64,000 nucleotides of DNA from Streptomyces sp. S465 (GTDB lineage: Bacteria; Actinomycetota; Actinomycetes; Streptomycetales; Streptomycetaceae). Of the stretch, positions 35,423-43,958 are shown one piece after another. The stretch lies in the NCBI RefSeq assembly GCF_026898115.1, contig NZ_CP114036.1, forward strand, positions 4,396,001 through 4,460,000. The letters run 5' to 3'. Position 1 is the first letter of the stretch. Every line of letters begins with the position of its first letter. The notes under the pieces are model-generated. The model was not told where the DNA came from. It saw nothing but the letters and a program-made list of their open reading frames with translations, and ran no database searches. The position numbers and the translations under genes are program-made.

Positions 35423-36181
35423 TCAGGACGTTCCGTACCGCCAGCCGTCCATACCCGCCAGGACGCGGGCCCTGGCCTCGACCACCGCGAACCGCGCCCG
35501 GCGCTCGGCCTCGTCGGTGTGGGCGGCGTGGCTGGTGACCTGGCCGGGCCACTTGCGGTAGAGCAGGCCGGTCTCGGCGGTGAACCAGCCGCGGCTGACC
35601 GCGCTGAGGGCCATCAGCAGGCCGGTGTCCTCGGAGGCGGGCAGGGCCATCCAGCCGCCGAGGGCCAGGAGGAGGTCGCGGCGCAGGAAGAGGGTGGCGG
35701 GGTGGACCTGGGCGCGGTAGCCGTTCGCCTTCCAGAAGTCCAGGACGGCGCCGCGGGCGATGGGGCCCTGCGGCGGGTCGCCCTCGAAGCCCACCGTGGA
35801 GCCGTCGGGCAGGAGGTCCAGGGCGCGGGAGGTGGCCCAGCCGAGATCGGGGTTCTCGGTGAGCGCGCGCAGATCGCGGGCGAGGGCGCCGGGGGTGAGC
35901 ATGTCGTCGGCGTCCAGCACCTTGACGTACTCGCCCTCGGCGCGGGAGAGCCCCATCGTGCGGGCCATCGCGGCCCGGCCGGACCGGCCCTGGCCGAAGC
36001 TGACGCGGGCGTCGTCGGGGACGTAGGGACGTACGGCGTCGGTCTCACCGTCTTCCTGGATCACCCACTGCCAGTCCCAGCCGTCCGGCAGCTCCTGCTC
36101 GCGCAACGACTTGTAGGCGTCCGGCAGATACTCGGCGCCCGGGGCGTGGACCGCGGTGATGACGGTGATGGTGTTCGGCAT
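35423..36181 (-). CDS. Family 2 (GT-A) glycosyltransferase
   Basis: 252 residues from ATG 36181, two bases after the upstream gene's TGA and with an AGGTGG site overlapping that stop. The GT-A signatures are visible: ITVITAVHAPGAEYLPDAYKS at the N terminus, the DxD-type metal site VKVLDADDMLTPG, the GWATSRALDLL region and the acceptor-side PASEDTGLLM. No membrane helices follow, so it is probably a soluble transferase using a nucleotide sugar. Its gene is coupled to the GntR regulator gene just upstream, an odd pairing that suggests joint control. Confidence 0.88.
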   Translation of the reverse strand: MPNTITVITAVHAPGAEYLPDAYKSLREQELPDGWDWQWVIQEDGETDAVRPYVPDDARVSFGQGRSGRAAMARTMGLSRAEGEYVKVLDADDMLTPGALARDLRALTENPDLGWATSRALDLLPDGSTVGFEGDPPQGPIARGAVLDFWKANGYRAQVHPATLFLRRDLLLALGGWMALPASEDTGLLMALSAVSRGWFTAETGLLYRKWPGQVTSHAAHTDEAERRARFAVVEARARVLAGMDGWRYGTS

Positions 36182-36183
36182 GG

Positions 36184-36969
36184 TCACCACCTCTTCAGGG
36201 GAGTCGTGTAGACGAGTTCCGTACGGTCCGCGGCCAGCGTCACGTCGGAGACCTCGACGACCCGGCCGCCGGTGTCCGTACAGATCTTGCGCAGAAGGAT
36301 CACCGATACACCTTTCTTGAGACCGAGTCGGTCGGCCTCTTCCACCGTCGGGGGCCGGGCCGTGATCCGTTCCGTTACGCGGTCCAGCTCGATGCCGATG
36401 GTGTAGAGCTGGTTCTGGGTGCCGCCGGGCCAGGGCTCATTGGCGGCGTCGAGCAGATCCGGGTTGGCGGCCACCACGTCATGCACCAGATATGAGTGCA
36501 CCAGGGCGAACGGCGCGTCCTCCGCGCGGCAGTTGGTGCGGTAGATCCGCTCCAGCAGCCGCGTGCCCACGGGAATGCCGAAGACGGACGCCAGGTCCTC
36601 GTCGGCCGTCGCGTCCCGGTACTCGGCGTGGAAGGCGAGATCGGTCACCTCGAGCCCGGTGTCGTGCTCGGTGGACCCGGTCCGCAGCCGTTCGGCCTTC
36701 GGCCGGCGCACCCGGTCCTTCTCCCACTGGTGCCGGTCGTTGTTCCGCTCGATCCGCCGGCGCGGGGTGCGGACGAAGGTCCCCACCCCGTGCCGCCTGT
36801 CGATCAGCCCCTCGGCCACCAGCTCCGACAGCGCCCGCTGAAGCGTCGGCACGCTGGTCCGGTACCGCACGGCGAGCTTGTCCTCGGCCGGCAGCCGCTC
36901 CCCGGGGAGCAGCCGGCCCGCACGGATACCGGCCCGCAGGGCATCCGCGATCTGCTCGTACTTGGCCAT
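36184..36969 (-). CDS. GntR/HutC-family transcriptional regulator
   Basis: 261 residues. The N-terminal winged helix is MAKYEQIADALRAGIRAGRL, then VPTLQRALSELVAEGLIDRR and the wing GVGTFV. The linker (residues about 68-95) is unusually charged (RRRIERNNDRHQWEKDRVRR). The C-terminal UTRA domain binds a small ligand and includes GTRLLERIYRTN and VSVILLRKICTD. A perfect 24-bp palindrome 42 bases upstream is a likely auto-regulatory operator. The glycosyltransferase gene follows with a two-base gap. Confidence 0.92.
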   Translation of the reverse strand: MAKYEQIADALRAGIRAGRLLPGERLPAEDKLAVRYRTSVPTLQRALSELVAEGLIDRRHGVGTFVRTPRRRIERNNDRHQWEKDRVRRPKAERLRTGSTEHDTGLEVTDLAFHAEYRDATADEDLASVFGIPVGTRLLERIYRTNCRAEDAPFALVHSYLVHDVVAANPDLLDAANEPWPGGTQNQLYTIGIELDRVTERITARPPTVEEADRLGLKKGVSVILLRKICTDTGGRVVEVSDVTLAADRTELVYTTPLKRW

Positions 36970-37010
36970 GCGTGCTCACCGTCCTCGGTGGTGGGGACGG
37001 TTTCAGGGTA

Positions 37011-37034
37011 AGTCCTCAAGAGGTCTTGAGGACT
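37011..37034. promoter_or_regulatory. Perfect palindromic operator upstream of the GntR gene
   Basis: AGTCCTCAAGA and TCTTGAGGACT flank a GG spacer: 11 of 11 bases match. GntR/HutC repressors bind short palindromes like this, often in their own promoters, and this one lies 42 bases before the GntR start codon. Confidence 0.75.
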
Positions 37035-37091
37035 CGCGAAGGAACTCGCGAAGGAACTCGCGAAGGAACTCGCAAAAGAGACTCGCGAAGA
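37032..37091. repeat. Tandem 12-bp repeats next to the GntR operator
   Basis: ACTCGCGAAGGA is repeated three times exactly and once or twice with changes, directly overlapping the right arm of the palindrome. It fills most of the space between the GntR and TetR genes. Confidence 0.85.
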
Positions 37092-37141
37092 AGCTCACGA
37101 AGGCTTTGCCATCGCGCCGCCTCACCCGTCGGATGCCGACC

Positions 37142-37885
37142 TCACCCGTCGGCGGCCAGTCGGTCCAGCCACTCCCGCAGCAGCCGCTGCTCCGCGCCGC
37201 TGAGGGAGGTCTGTTCGGGCAGTGTGGCGCGCAAGGTGCGGGCGGCGCCGGCCGGGCCCGCGTCCCGCACGGCCGGCTCCCGGTTGGTGACGGCGGCGAC
37301 CATGGCTTCCCGGAGCGTGGTCAGCAGCGCCGGATCGCGCCGGTCCTCGGGCTGGGACAGCCAGGTGAGCACGGCGCCGCGCGCCGTGGCGTGGATGATC
37401 TGGGCCGCCAGCTCCTCGTCGACGCGCAGCCAGCCGCCGACGGCGAGGCGCCTGACGCGGCCCATCAGGATCTCCATACCGAGCTCGAAGGCGGCCGACG
37501 CGGGCCGTGCGGGCCCGCTGTACATCAGTGCGTACAGGGCGGGGTTGGCCAGACCGAACTCGACCGCCAGATCCCAACCGGCCTTCAGGTCCTCAATGGG
37601 GTCCCGCGGGTCGGGGTCGACGTGTTTGGCCGCGAGGAATGTGGCGAAGCCGTGCTCGGCCACCGCTTCGAGCAGCCCGTCCTTGTCGCCGAACAGCCGG
37701 TAGATGGCCGGCGGCTGAAGCCCCGCCGCCTCGGCCACCGCGCGCGTGGTGACCGCGTCACGCCCTCCGCGCTCCAGAAGACCGACGGCGGCCTCGATGA
37801 TCCGCCGGCGGGTCTGCTCGCGGCCCGTGGCCGAGGTGTCGGATGCGTCGGCGGCGCCGTCTCCGCCGCCCGTACGTGGCGTCAT
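37142..37885 (-). CDS. TetR-family transcriptional regulator
   Basis: 247 residues. After a Gly/Asp-rich start, the HTH reads TRRRIIEAAVGLLERGGRDA, AVAEAAGLQPPAIYRLFGDK and DGLLEAVAEHGFATFL. The C-terminal ligand domain contains DLAVEFGLANPALYALMYSG. It is divergent from the NmrA-type oxidoreductase gene, the usual repressor/target layout, and a GTATC-GATAC palindrome touches its start codon. It most likely represses the oxidoreductase until a ligand binds. Confidence 0.92.
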   Translation of the reverse strand: MTPRTGGGDGAADASDTSATGREQTRRRIIEAAVGLLERGGRDAVTTRAVAEAAGLQPPAIYRLFGDKDGLLEAVAEHGFATFLAAKHVDPDPRDPIEDLKAGWDLAVEFGLANPALYALMYSGPARPASAAFELGMEILMGRVRRLAVGGWLRVDEELAAQIIHATARGAVLTWLSQPEDRRDPALLTTLREAMVAAVTNREPAVRDAGPAGAARTLRATLPEQTSLSGAEQRLLREWLDRLAADG

Positions 37886-37898
37886 GTATCAACGATAC
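37886..37898. promoter_or_regulatory. Candidate TetR operator
   Basis: GTATC-AAC-GATAC, a perfect short palindrome immediately upstream of the TetR gene and about 100 bases before the divergent oxidoreductase gene. Further GATA/GATAC half-sites follow at 37917 and 37930. Binding is inferred from position. Confidence 0.5.
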
Positions 37899-38000
37899 CT
37901 TTCCGAGGGTTCCGTCGATAGTTCCACTGATACCATCACTATGTTTCCACCGGAAGCAACAGCGGCGCCGCGCCGCCTTGCAGACCAACAGGAGCAGCAC

Positions 38001-38873
38001 ATGATCGTCATTACGGCCCCGACCGGCCGGATCGGCCACCAGGTTCTCGAGAGCCTGACCGGCGGTACGGAAGCGATCCGCGTGATCGCCCGCGACCCGG
38101 ACCGGCTGTCCGCCCAGATCCGCGATCGCGTCGAAGTCGTCCAGGGTTCGCACAACGATCCCGCGGTGCTGACCAAGGCGTTCACCGGGGCCGACGCCGT
38201 GCTGTGGCTGGTCCCGCCGAACCCCTCCACCGACGACCCCATGGAGCACTACCTCGGCTTCACCCGCCCCGCCTGCGAGGCCGCCACGGCGCAGGGTGTC
38301 CAGCGGATCGTCGGCGTTTCCAGCCTGGGGGCCGACTACGGCGAGGACGCCGGGCTGCTCACGCCCGCCTTCGCCATGGACGACCTGATCGAACGGACCG
38401 GGGTGGCCTACCGGTCCCTGCGCATGCCGTTCTTCATGGAGAACCTCCTCGCCCAGGCCGAGACCATCAAGCACCAGGGCACGTTCTTCCTGGCCAACGC
38501 CACAGACCGCCCCCTGCACCTGGTCGCCACCCAGGACATCGCCACCACCGCGACCCGGCTGCTGCTCGACAACACCTGGACCGGACAGGACAGCGTTCCG
38601 GTACTGAGCCCCGACGCACTGACGCCCACCCAGATGGCGCGGACCATCTCGGAGACCCTCGGCAAACCGGTCACCTTCCAGCAGGCCGGCATGGCCGACT
38701 ACAAGGCCCACATGATGCGGTACGGGATGAGCGACGCCTGGGCACAGGGGTTGGCCGACATGGCCCGCGCCCAGAACAACGGAATCTACGAAGCCGAGGC
38801 AGCCTCCGCCACGCCGTCCCCCACCACCTTCCTCCACTGGTGCCACGACGTCCTCGCACCCGCCGTCCGGTAG
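38001..38873 (+). CDS. NmrA-like NAD(P)-binding oxidoreductase
   Basis: 290 residues from ATG 38001 with AGGAG upstream. The N-terminal Rossmann motif is ITAPTGRIGHQVLESLTGG; IRVIARDPDRL follows, then VLWLVPPNPS and IVGVSSLGAD. This pattern is that of atypical short-chain dehydrogenases (NmrA/HSCARG, QOR2-like), which sense or use NAD(P)H and reduce quinones or other electrophiles. The protein keeps no full YxxxK catalytic pair that I can see. It is divergent from and probably repressed by the TetR protein. Confidence 0.9.
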   Translation: MIVITAPTGRIGHQVLESLTGGTEAIRVIARDPDRLSAQIRDRVEVVQGSHNDPAVLTKAFTGADAVLWLVPPNPSTDDPMEHYLGFTRPACEAATAQGVQRIVGVSSLGADYGEDAGLLTPAFAMDDLIERTGVAYRSLRMPFFMENLLAQAETIKHQGTFFLANATDRPLHLVATQDIATTATRLLLDNTWTGQDSVPVLSPDALTPTQMARTISETLGKPVTFQQAGMADYKAHMMRYGMSDAWAQGLADMARAQNNGIYEAEAASATPSPTTFLHWCHDVLAPAVR

Positions 38874-38903
38874 CCGTCGGGCCGGGCCGCGAGGCTCACG
38901 CGA

Positions 38904-39194
38904 TCACCGTTTCATCTTGGCGCGTTCGTGCTCCGCGTTGCCGATGATGGCCTCGACGCCGTCGATCTGGCGTTGGAGTTGGCCGAGTACGTCGGTGCGG
39001 GCCGACTGGATGAGGTGGTCCGTAGTCGGTGCCGTGCCTGTAGGAGTACTGATGGGGACCCAGTTCGCCTTGCGGCTGTGGTCGCGGATGACGTCCTGGC
39101 AGGCGCGGATCACCCAGTTCATCGCCACGGTGATCTCGTCACGGTGGAGCCGGTCGAGGTCGCAACCGTCGTTGTGGTCGCGCCCGGCCGTCAT
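38904..39194 (-). CDS. Small hypothetical protein coupled to an ATPase-type regulator
   Basis: 96 residues from an ATG at 39194 that overlaps the stop of the upstream gene by 4 bases (ATGA). The sequence is helical and charged: DRLHRDEITVAMNWVIRACQ, then a Thr/Pro linker and a C-terminal coiled-coil-like DVLGQLQRQIDGVEAIIGNA. I do not recognise a family. The tight coupling to an anti-sigma-type HATPase suggests that the two products work together. Confidence 0.65.
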   Translation of the reverse strand: MTAGRDHNDGCDLDRLHRDEITVAMNWVIRACQDVIRDHSRKANWVPISTPTGTAPTTDHLIQSARTDVLGQLQRQIDGVEAIIGNAEHERAKMKR

Positions 39195-39595
39195 CCGACG
39201 GCCCCCTGGGCTTGCGCGGTCTTGACGGTGAACCAGACCGTCTTGCCGACCGTGTGCTCGATGTCGCCCCACGCATCAGCGAGTTCGCCTACGAGAAGCA
39301 GGCCACGGCCGTTCTCGCTGTCCGCGTGCGGGGATTGGGTGGCCGGGCGGCCGGGGCCGGAGTCTCGTACTTCGATGCGCACCTCTTCCTCGGCTGCCTC
39401 GATCCGTACCCGGAACAGTCGACCTGGTGGCACACCGTGCAGGAGGGCGTTGGTGGCGATCTCCGATACGCATAACTGGATCTCGTCCAGGCGGTCGGCG
39501 TAACCCCACTCGGACAGTGTGAGGGTGACGAACTGTCGCGCTGCACGAATGGATGGCCTGCGTCGCGTGAAGAACTGCTGCCGCGTCAGGGACAC
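39191..39595 (-). CDS. HATPase-type regulatory kinase (anti-sigma factor-like)
   Basis: 134 residues with a GHKL ATPase fold of the RsbW/SpoIIAB-like class common in Streptomyces. The N-box is LCVSEIATNALLHGVPPG, G1 is VRDSGPGRP and G2 is NGRGLLLVGELADAWG. Such proteins bind and often phosphorylate an anti-anti-sigma factor, or hold a sigma factor. No sigma gene is beside it; the small coupled gene downstream and the GntR-type genes on the other strand are its neighbours. Confidence 0.88.
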   Translation of the reverse strand: MSLTRQQFFTRRRPSIRAARQFVTLTLSEWGYADRLDEIQLCVSEIATNALLHGVPPGRLFRVRIEAAEEEVRIEVRDSGPGRPATQSPHADSENGRGLLLVGELADAWGDIEHTVGKTVWFTVKTAQAQGAVG

Positions 39596-39759
39596 AGCGA
39601 GTCACCACCTCAGAGCTGGGTGCGAGAGCTGAAAGCACCTTATCGCTATTCACGAAAGGTAGCTAGGTAGGCTCGAAGGAGTAGTGGCCATGGGGTCGCT
39701 TACTGTGTAAAGCGGCAAGGTCGGTCGGCGAGTGTCGATCACGCTTGAGGAGGGGCTCA

Positions 39760-40302
39760 GTGGCCAGCGATGCGTGGATCAGTTCCTCAATGCCCTATCT
39801 ACGGCCCGCGGCGGGCGGTCGGGGCGACGCATGGGGTGAGGAAGCGGCAGCGCGCGGGCGACGCGGAACGCAGCGCATCCTGCATGCCGGGGAGGTGTCC
39901 GCCCCGCCTGTCGTGGCCCGTCTTCTGGGACTCGAGGACGGGGACACGGTCGTCGTACGGCGCCGGATCATGTACCTCGACGAGGAACCGTGCGAGCTGA
40001 CCGACTCCTACTACCCGGCACATATCGCGGCAGGCACCGGCCTCGCGGGCACCGCGAAGATCCGTGGAGGAGCGGTAGCGCTGCTCGCCGAGCTGGGGCA
40101 CGAAGGACGGCGGGTGCGGGAGGACGTGACAGCCCGGATGCCGGACGTACAGGAGCGGGAGCTGCTGCGAACCGGTGCGGAGGAACCGGTGCTGTGGCTG
40201 GAGCGGGTCGTTCTCGACGGGGATGGCCGGGCCATTCAGGCTGACCTGATCACCATGCCCGCCCAGCGCCAGCGCCTGCGCTATGAACTCGAGAGGGGAT
40301 GA
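39760..40302 (+). CDS. UTRA-domain protein without DNA-binding domain
   Basis: 180 residues from a GTG with GAGGAGGGG upstream. The protein starts with about 40 residues lacking an HTH, then has a UTRA ligand-binding fold: VARLLGLEDGDTVVVRRRIM, the YLDEEPCELTDSYYP strand and IRGGAVALLAELGHEGRRV. It looks like the effector half of a HutC-type GntR regulator. A complete GntR regulator with its own UTRA domain is encoded five codons downstream on the same strand. The pair could form mixed dimers, which is an inference. Confidence 0.8.
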   Translation: MASDAWISSSMPYLRPAAGGRGDAWGEEAAARGRRGTQRILHAGEVSAPPVVARLLGLEDGDTVVVRRRIMYLDEEPCELTDSYYPAHIAAGTGLAGTAKIRGGAVALLAELGHEGRRVREDVTARMPDVQERELLRTGAEEPVLWLERVVLDGDGRAIQADLITMPAQRQRLRYELERG

Positions 40303-40305
40303 GCT

Positions 40306-41079
40306 GTGCCGAAGGCCGAACAGGACGCGGTCGACCGGCGGTCGCTGCATGAACGGATCGCCGCCGACCTGCGCGACGAGATCATGTCCGGCGACCTCCC
40401 TCCGGGCGCCAAGCTTCCCTCGACCGCCCAGCTCAAGGAGCGGTTCACCGCCTCCAACGCGACTGTGCAGAAGGCTCTGCAACTGCTGAAGGACGAAGGG
40501 CTGGCAGTCGGCCGCGCCGGAGCGGCGGTCACCGTACGGGAGCACCGGCAGCGCACCATGCGACCCGCCTCCTACATGGCCCCGGCCGCGCCCGGCGAAC
40601 CGTATCGATGGATCAGCGAGGCCGCGGCCCACCAGGCGCGCGGAAGCAGCCGGCTCCTCGACGTCACCGAGATCCGCCCGCCCGCCGACGTGGCCGAGGC
40701 ACTGCGCCTCCCCGAGGACGGCACGGCCCTGCTGCGGGCGCAGGTGCTGCTCCTGGACGACGAGCCGGTGGAGCTGGTGAAGTCGTACTACCCGCTGGAG
40801 CTGGCTCGCGGGACGGCGATGATGGACCACCGCAAGATCAAGGGCGGCACCCCGGCCCTCCTCGCGGAGCTGGGCTACCCGCCCCGCCTCAGCGTCGACA
40901 AGGTCTCCGCCCGCGTACCGACCCAGGAGCAGTACACGGTCCTCGACCTGCCGGGCAACCTACCGGTCCTGCGGACGCTACGCGTCGTCTACAGCGACGA
41001 CGAGCGCCCCATCGAAGCCACGGTGATGGCCAAGGCCGGCCACCTCTACGAGCTGCAGTACGAGTTCACCCCCTCCTGA
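40306..41079 (+). CDS. GntR/HutC-family transcriptional regulator
   Basis: 257 residues from a GTG. The winged helix is LHERIAADLRDEIMSGDLPP, PSTAQLKERFTASNATVQKA and LQLLKDEGLAVGRAGAAVTV. The UTRA domain includes LRLPEDGTALLRAQVLLLDD and VELVKSYYPLELARG. GntR proteins of this kind act as KorSA-type repressors on Streptomyces integrative elements, and element remnants begin a few kilobases away, but that link is only suggestive. It forms a likely operon with the UTRA-only gene upstream and ends before a hairpin. Confidence 0.9.
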   Translation: MPKAEQDAVDRRSLHERIAADLRDEIMSGDLPPGAKLPSTAQLKERFTASNATVQKALQLLKDEGLAVGRAGAAVTVREHRQRTMRPASYMAPAAPGEPYRWISEAAAHQARGSSRLLDVTEIRPPADVAEALRLPEDGTALLRAQVLLLDDEPVELVKSYYPLELARGTAMMDHRKIKGGTPALLAELGYPPRLSVDKVSARVPTQEQYTVLDLPGNLPVLRTLRVVYSDDERPIEATVMAKAGHLYELQYEFTPS

Positions 41080-41685
41080 CCGCCCCCTCTTTGCGCACCG
41101 ATCTTCGGAGCGGCGCTGCGCCCGCACGGGCCAGGACAGTGCGCTGACGCCGTCCCAGACACAGCGAAAAGCTCCCTACCAGCGGCGAACCCGCAGGTAG
41201 GGAGCTTGAAGGTGGGGGCGAACTTCTTCTTGCCCTGAGACTTGCCGGGGATCTCGGTGACCTGCATTTCCGCTGCTCAGAGTCGGTGGACACGTGCGCC
41301 TGGTGGTCGTCGTTGGTCGTCATTGGCCACTGCCGAGCAGCCTTGGACGGCCCAGAGACGGCCCAGCTTCTGCGCGCTCGACTGACGGCTGGCGCCCTCG
41401 ACGCGCCTCGTCTGAAGCTCAGCTGACGACAGTCAGCCACGACGGCGGGGGCGCCAGCCGGCCACGTGCGCGTGTTCCTCGCTGTGCTCCCACTGGCCTC
41501 CGCCACGCTGCCGGTGCCGCCGACCAGAGCGAGCAGTCGGGCGACATGTGCCTGTACGCACGCTGCGCTGTAGTGGTCGTGTGGGAGAGCGTCTCCGCGA
41601 CAACGAGAATTGCTGTTCAGAGTTACTCTCTGCTCTCCTGACCGCCTGCTGGACAGCCCGCTTCGTAGAAGCGCGAGGCTGGGTC
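41080..41685. other. Gene-free region at the left edge of the suspected island
   Basis: 606 bases. It contains a terminator-like hairpin (41169-41207) and a short stretch related to the gpmA 3' end. Minus-strand frames here run into the GntR gene or are Arg/Ser-rich without coding character. I see no supported gene. Confidence 0.55.
41169..41237 (-). other. Segment resembling the gpmA 3' end plus terminator (possible att site)
   Basis: The minus strand has CAGGGCAAGAAGAAGT (16 bases identical to the last codons of gpmA), then 14 bases, then a hairpin of AAGCTCCCTACC and GGTAGGGAGCTT. The region at 47428-47496 has the same three parts with the same 14-base gap. The hairpin itself can end GntR transcription. 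Confidence 0.55.
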
Positions 41686-42849
41686 TCACCCGGAGCGGGC
41701 GAGACTGGCCCGGAAGAACGGCAGCAGCGGCGGTGGCATTACGGCGGGGGATTCGAGCAGCACCCATTGGCAGCCGGGCACCTTCTCGTCGAGACAGCGG
41801 AGCGCCTGCCGCATCATCAACAGACCCACGGACGCCGACGCTTGGTCCGCCGGGGACCAGTAGCGACTACTCACATCGGCCATCAGCAGCATTCCCGGCG
41901 CAAGGGTTCTGCCCATCAGCCATTCGTAGGCCGCGTCATCCAGCACGTTGGCCTCAATCTCCGCCTCGACCCGCACGCACAGGTCCATAGCCCATTCCCG
42001 GGTCGCTCCGCTTGCCTCCCAAGCCTCTCGCAGATCGTCCAGGGTCGCTGTCTCCGCCAGACACAGCAGGGTGTCGAGAACAGGGCGGTCGGGGAGGGTG
42101 CTCATACCGCCATCGGGGGGAAACACCTCCTCAGCAAGATCCGGGACGTCCTCGACTGTGTATTCAGCCATAGACGCCCATGGGTTGTACCACCCCGCAG
42201 GCTGCATGGCCCGCAGCACATCACCGATTCCCTGTGGCGTGATGACGGCCCCCCCGCGCAGCACCGTGGTCACTGCCGCAGCCGTGACGTCCCCGTCGGA
42301 CAGATTCGGAGGCTCTGGGTTCCGGTCCAGTTCAGCCAGCTCCGGCGGAGGCCACACCACACCCCGGTTACGCATGCATCGGATGATCCCCTCATCGATC
42401 CGGCGGGCCCGAGCGGGAACGAGCCGGACCCGTTGGCCGGAGGCGACCACCTCGTCGGCGACACGCTCCGCCCACTCCCCCTCGTCCTCCCGGCCTCTCG
42501 GGCCCTCCTCATCGAGAACGGTACCCAGACCCCGGACGGCTTGCCCGAACGCTCCCCGCACTGCATCCTCCGGCACCGGATGTCCCTCACCGAACAAGGC
42601 CAGTGCCAGATGAAACGGCCGAGCGCCACGCCGGGCTGATCGGGCGAGCGCCACGACCAAGCCGAATGCCTCGTCAACCGGAACCGATGCACTCCCCCGA
42701 CCCCGGCCCAGTGCCCGCACCGTGTGCCTTGGCAACAAACCCGCCCGGCGCCAAGACGCGAGCTGCTTCATCGACACCCCGTAGCCGTACTGGCGCGCGT
42801 GGTCGATGAGCTGCTGATCAGCGGATACCGGACCACCCGTGGAAGACAT
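41686..42849 (-). CDS. Hypothetical protein with MerR-like N-terminal helix-turn-helix
   Basis: 387 residues. The N terminus (YGYGVSMKQLASWRRAGLLP) resembles a MerR-type HTH, followed by RALGRGRGSASVPVDEAFGL and helices. The rest is acidic and helical with no motif I recognise; Trp-rich PAGWYNPWASMAEY is a notable block. No membrane segment is visible. It may be a regulator carried by the mobile region, or an older chromosomal gene. No homologous function can be named. Confidence 0.65.
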   Translation of the reverse strand: MSSTGGPVSADQQLIDHARQYGYGVSMKQLASWRRAGLLPRHTVRALGRGRGSASVPVDEAFGLVVALARSARRGARPFHLALALFGEGHPVPEDAVRGAFGQAVRGLGTVLDEEGPRGREDEGEWAERVADEVVASGQRVRLVPARARRIDEGIIRCMRNRGVVWPPPELAELDRNPEPPNLSDGDVTAAAVTTVLRGGAVITPQGIGDVLRAMQPAGWYNPWASMAEYTVEDVPDLAEEVFPPDGGMSTLPDRPVLDTLLCLAETATLDDLREAWEASGATREWAMDLCVRVEAEIEANVLDDAAYEWLMGRTLAPGMLLMADVSSRYWSPADQASASVGLLMMRQALRCLDEKVPGCQWVLLESPAVMPPPLLPFFRASLARSG

Positions 42850-42998
42850 GGCGCGAACCTACCCACTCCCGCCACAGGAGGACGTGGCTTTGGGAGAGAT
42901 ATAGAGCCTTCCCACCTTCACCAAGGCCAGGTGTGCCGCACATGGTGCTCTTGGGGAACCGCCGGACTACACGGCCCGGCAACGAACCAGGAGAACCC

Positions 42999-43190
42999 AT
43001 GCTGATCACCTTCACCGACCTCTTCCCGACGACCGGCCCCCTGCCCTGGGCACTGATCACGGCCCTGCACATCTGGATCACCGTGTACATCGTCATCGTC
43101 GGCGTCGCCCTGCTCCACCCTCGCCGCTCCCGCCGGAAGGAAGCCCGCAAGATCTTGGACTGTCACTTCCTCGTCCCCCGGACCCTGTGA
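42999..43190 (+). CDS. Small single-helix membrane protein
   Basis: 63 residues from an ATG with CCAGGAGAA upstream. A membrane helix (ALITALHIWITVYIVIVGVALL) is followed by a basic tail (HPRRSRRKEARK). Small membrane proteins of this kind are common on Streptomyces conjugative elements, where some aid spreading, but the sequence itself does not prove this. A hairpin follows at 43228-43254. Confidence 0.65.
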   Translation: MLITFTDLFPTTGPLPWALITALHIWITVYIVIVGVALLHPRRSRRKEARKILDCHFLVPRTL

Positions 43191-43227
43191 CCTTCCCGCG
43201 CAAGTGACTAGCCTCGATCTTTCGGGA

Positions 43228-43254
43228 GGGTCCGCCGATGAAGTCGGCGGACCC
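43228..43254 (+). terminator. Hairpin after the small membrane protein gene
   Basis: A perfect 11-bp stem, GGGTCCGCCGA with TCGGCGGACCC, and a 5-nt loop. The truncated transposase sequence begins directly after it. Confidence 0.75.
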
Positions 43255-43836
43255 TTCGCTGCCAGATCTCTGGCCGAGGCTGCGGTCGAGGCTGCCGAGC
43301 GCCAGCACACCTCCGTCCCCGGGGAGAAGACAATCGCCAAGCTGGTCCACACCCTGGCCGAGGAGGTGATGGCCCTCAACGAGCAGATCGCCGAGATGGA
43401 CAAGCTCATCAAGGGCCGGTTTCGCGAGCACGAACCCGCCGACATCGTCCTGAGCGTCCCGGGCATCGGCACCGTGCTCGGCGCCGAGTTCCTCGCCGCC
43501 GTCGGTGACAGCCTCGACGATTTCGACTCCCCCGACGCCATGGCGGCCTTCGCCGGCGTTGCCCCCGCACCGCGCGACTCGGGCAAGGTCAGCGGCAACC
43601 TTCACCGGCCGCTCGTCTATCACCGACGACTCCAGCGCGTCCTCTACACCTCGGCGCTCGTCAGCGTCCGCTACGACCCGAACTCGCGGAAGTTCTACGA
43701 CCGCAAACGCGCCGCAGGGAAAAAGCACGTCCAGGCCGTGCTCGCCCTCGCCCGCCGACCCATCAACGTCATCTGGGCCCTCATCCGTGATCGACGGTGC
43801 TACGAGGCCACGCCGCCGGTCACGACGGCTGCTTGA
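43255..43836 (+). pseudogene. Truncated IS110-family transposase
   Basis: Only the C-terminal half (about 190 codons) of an IS110/IS116 transposase remains. It includes the second domain: VLSVPGIGTVLGAEFLAAVG, then FAGVAPAPRDSGKVSG and YDRKRAAGKKHVQAVLALAR. The N-terminal RuvC-like DEDD domain is missing; the coding similarity starts just after a hairpin. No inverted ends are visible. It is a dead insertion sequence fragment next to the replication and integration remnants. Confidence 0.85.
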
Positions 43837-43958
43837 CAACAGCATTAGGAAGCTGATTGCTGTGAGCGCGGTACGGGCACCGGCCGGGTTGGAGCGGGGC
43901 GGAGACATGAGCGGCGGCCCGGCCGGGGGCCGGGCCGCGCGCGGTGAGCGGAGCGAGC

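Noticed and set aside
41046..41267. Minus-strand frame with GKSQGKKKFAPTFKLPT as a gene
   Set aside because: It runs through a terminator hairpin and into the 3' end of the convergent GntR gene; the match to the gpmA end explains the GKSQGKKK part.
41066..41767. Minus-strand frame of 233 codons left of the MerR-like gene
   Set aside because: Arg/Ser/Ala-rich, no ribosome site, overlaps the convergent GntR gene end and the terminator.
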